DNA of 19,371 bases from Isohypsibius dastychi (taxonomy: Eukaryota; Tardigrada; Eutardigrada; Parachela; Isohypsibiidae), in assembly GCA_034696485.1 (NCBI GenBank), contig JAQIWT010000485.1:1-19371 (forward strand). The letters run 5' to 3'. Below the pieces are notes generated by a model, which had not been told where the DNA came from, did not search any database, and saw only the letters and a list, made by a program, of their open reading frames with translations. Every line of letters starts with the position of its first letter. Within the stretch, counting starts at the first letter, position 1. Of the stretch, positions 18,604 through 19,371 are shown piece after piece. The translations under genes were made by a program, and so were the position numbers.

Positions 18604-18650
18604 GTCGGGGATTGAACCCATGGCCGAACCGTTCCACACTATGTCCGGCT
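18604..18650 (-). repeat. tRNA-like B-box region, possible SINE head
   Basis: On the minus strand GGGTTCAATCC (18619-18609) matches the RNA polymerase III B box. The upstream minus-strand sequence (TAGTGTGGAACGGTTCGGCC) resembles tRNA-derived SINE heads. No proper acceptor stem or cloverleaf could be drawn, so this is not called a tRNA gene. Confidence 0.3.
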
Positions 18651-18838
18651 GTCACATTAAAACTTTCACCTACCGTTACAGCTGACGTAGAATTCATTTC
18701 TTTATACAACAGGCTGAGAGCTGGTTCAACCTTTGACAGCCAGCAACGGGTTCATTTTTAACCGAACAGCGTTTATATAACAAAGCCGCAAGATTTAGAC
18801 TTAATGTTTCAGACAAATACACACTCAACAAGCACGTT

Positions 18839-19371
18839 TTAGAATGGACAACATTTAAACTTGACGTTGTTCAAGGCGGAATCATCGCCTGACCCTTGAT
18901 CGCTCTGGACCTGGGTTCGTATTCCGCAAACTGCGTGACCGGATGGGCACTTGATTTCGTCTGTCCAGGAGCCAAAGTAGCCGTTTTGTACGATCCAGCT
19001 GTTCCCATCAAGACACGTGATGCCAATGCCATTAGCAGCCGTGTTGTCTTCTACTGGACCTTCTTGCTTCATTTGAAATCCCGTTATTGGATTGGTTGTG
19101 GACTTTCCACGAGCCCAGAAATTCGAGAAAATTCCGCGTGTTCCTGTGCTGCCGCAGGAGCGCATTCCGTGGATATCAGTGCCCCACAAGCCCCATTTGC
19201 CTTGTGTGCTGCTTATCTGCTGACAGTTTTGATAGTCCACTGTTGATTTTGAGTTCTTGGGGCAACATGTGATCTTTATGGCGTTCAGTGCCGTGCAAAC
19301 TTGCCCCGTTTTTTTAACGGGAAGAAAAAACGGGACGAATTTACCGTTTTTCCGCCCGTTACCGTTTTTAC
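18839..19371 (-). CDS. VMO-I (vitelline membrane outer layer protein I) family protein, 5'-partial
   Basis: The stop is at 18839 and the frame is open on the minus strand to the window edge. The family match begins near 19299 (VCTALNAIKITCCP) and covers the end of one beta-prism repeat and two full repeats. Signatures are GKWGLWG, CLDGNSWIVQ and GYFGSWTDEIKCPSGHAVCG, then GSGDDSALNNVKFKC, the recurring 'GxGDD-x-ALN-x-(I/V)-x-C' of VMO-I. The C-terminus (CCPF) is intact. The first repeat and signal peptide are missing. A possible acceptor (CAAG) at 19301-19300 would start this exon in phase 2, so the low-complexity DNA beyond it may be intronic. VMO-I proteins are secreted and known from egg coats and mucous secretions; the role here is inferred. 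Confidence 0.88.
   Translation of the reverse strand, partial: KNGNGRKNGKFVPFFLPVKKTGQVCTALNAIKITCCPKNSKSTVDYQNCQQISSTQGKWGLWGTDIHGMRSCGSTGTRGIFSNFWARGKSTTNPITGFQMKQEGPVEDNTAANGIGITCLDGNSWIVQNGYFGSWTDEIKCPSGHAVCGIRTQVQSDQGSGDDSALNNVKFKCCPF
19304..19371. repeat. Low-complexity CCGTTTTT / AACGGG inverted units at right edge
   Basis: CCCGTT and AACGGG units alternate with A or T runs, for example CCCGTTTTTTTAACGGG, which can fold back on itself, and two ACCGTTTTT copies near the end. The contig stops inside it, so it may be an intronic repeat or an assembly artefact. Confidence 0.65.

Larger units (their letters stand above)
17149..18838. other. Intergenic, Ly6 5' flank to VMO-I 3' flank
   Basis: No confident gene. 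A perfect 6-bp stem with a 5-nt loop (CGGTTG CCCGA CAACCG) is at 17245-17261. Minus-strand frames at 17575-17772 and 17882-18070 show no family features. The 9-bp minisatellite and the tRNA-like box are listed separately. Confidence 0.4.

Noticed and set aside
18604-18680. tRNA gene on the minus strand
   Set aside because: The B box is good, but no acceptor stem, D-arm or anticodon arm could be paired.
1-19371. CRISPR array, operon or bacterial mobile element
   Set aside because: There are no spaced identical repeats, no bacterial-type gene clusters, and spliceosomal introns are present in every confident gene.

Overview
The window looks like a whole contig or a short piece of a compact animal genome. 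Every convincing gene is split by GT-AG introns, mostly 52-104 bp long. The proteins belong to metazoan families: a rhodopsin-like GPCR, a BTB-BACK protein, a ten-cysteine Ly6/uPAR protein, a VMO-I protein, ankyrin repeats and relatives of the ionotropic glutamate receptor (iGluR). Nothing resembles a bacterial operon. A small ecdysozoan such as a tardigrade or a microcrustacean would fit, but the sequence does not fix the taxon.

Layout from left to right. 1-594: a G homopolymer at the edge and a short direct repeat. 595-2202 (-): ankyrin protein with a central SH3-like region and one apparent frameshift. 2808-3041 (+): cysteine-rich zinc-finger-like relic with a stop codon. 3315-4526 (+): three-exon GPCR. 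5385-6431 and 6934-7965 (+): two tandem five-exon genes for secreted proteins equal to an iGluR ligand-binding domain without its pore. 8459-10158 (-): six-exon BTB-BACK gene without Kelch repeats. 11881-12507 (-): small secreted cysteine protein. 14357-14680 (+): 85-residue secreted precursor with a basic cleavage site and a TATA box. 15301-17148 (-): Ly6/uPAR gene with a probable GPI tail and one unusually large 1386-bp intron. 18839 to the right edge (-): VMO-I protein cut by the contig end.

The genes are not co-oriented and do not form one pathway. The common theme is secreted or surface proteins (five secreted or anchored products and one receptor). Exon models were built by hand from open frames, splice consensus and phase agreement. 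Reading frame and phase close exactly in every multi-exon model except the ankyrin gene, which needs one extra base in a G5 run.

The most notable item is the tandem pair of soluble iGluR-type binding proteins. They would be a glutamate-receptor counterpart of the soluble acetylcholine-binding proteins known in molluscs. Other points of interest are five G/C homopolymers of 13-20 nt, the processed secreted peptide precursor, and an in-frame, stop-free 60-bp intron in the Ly6 gene.
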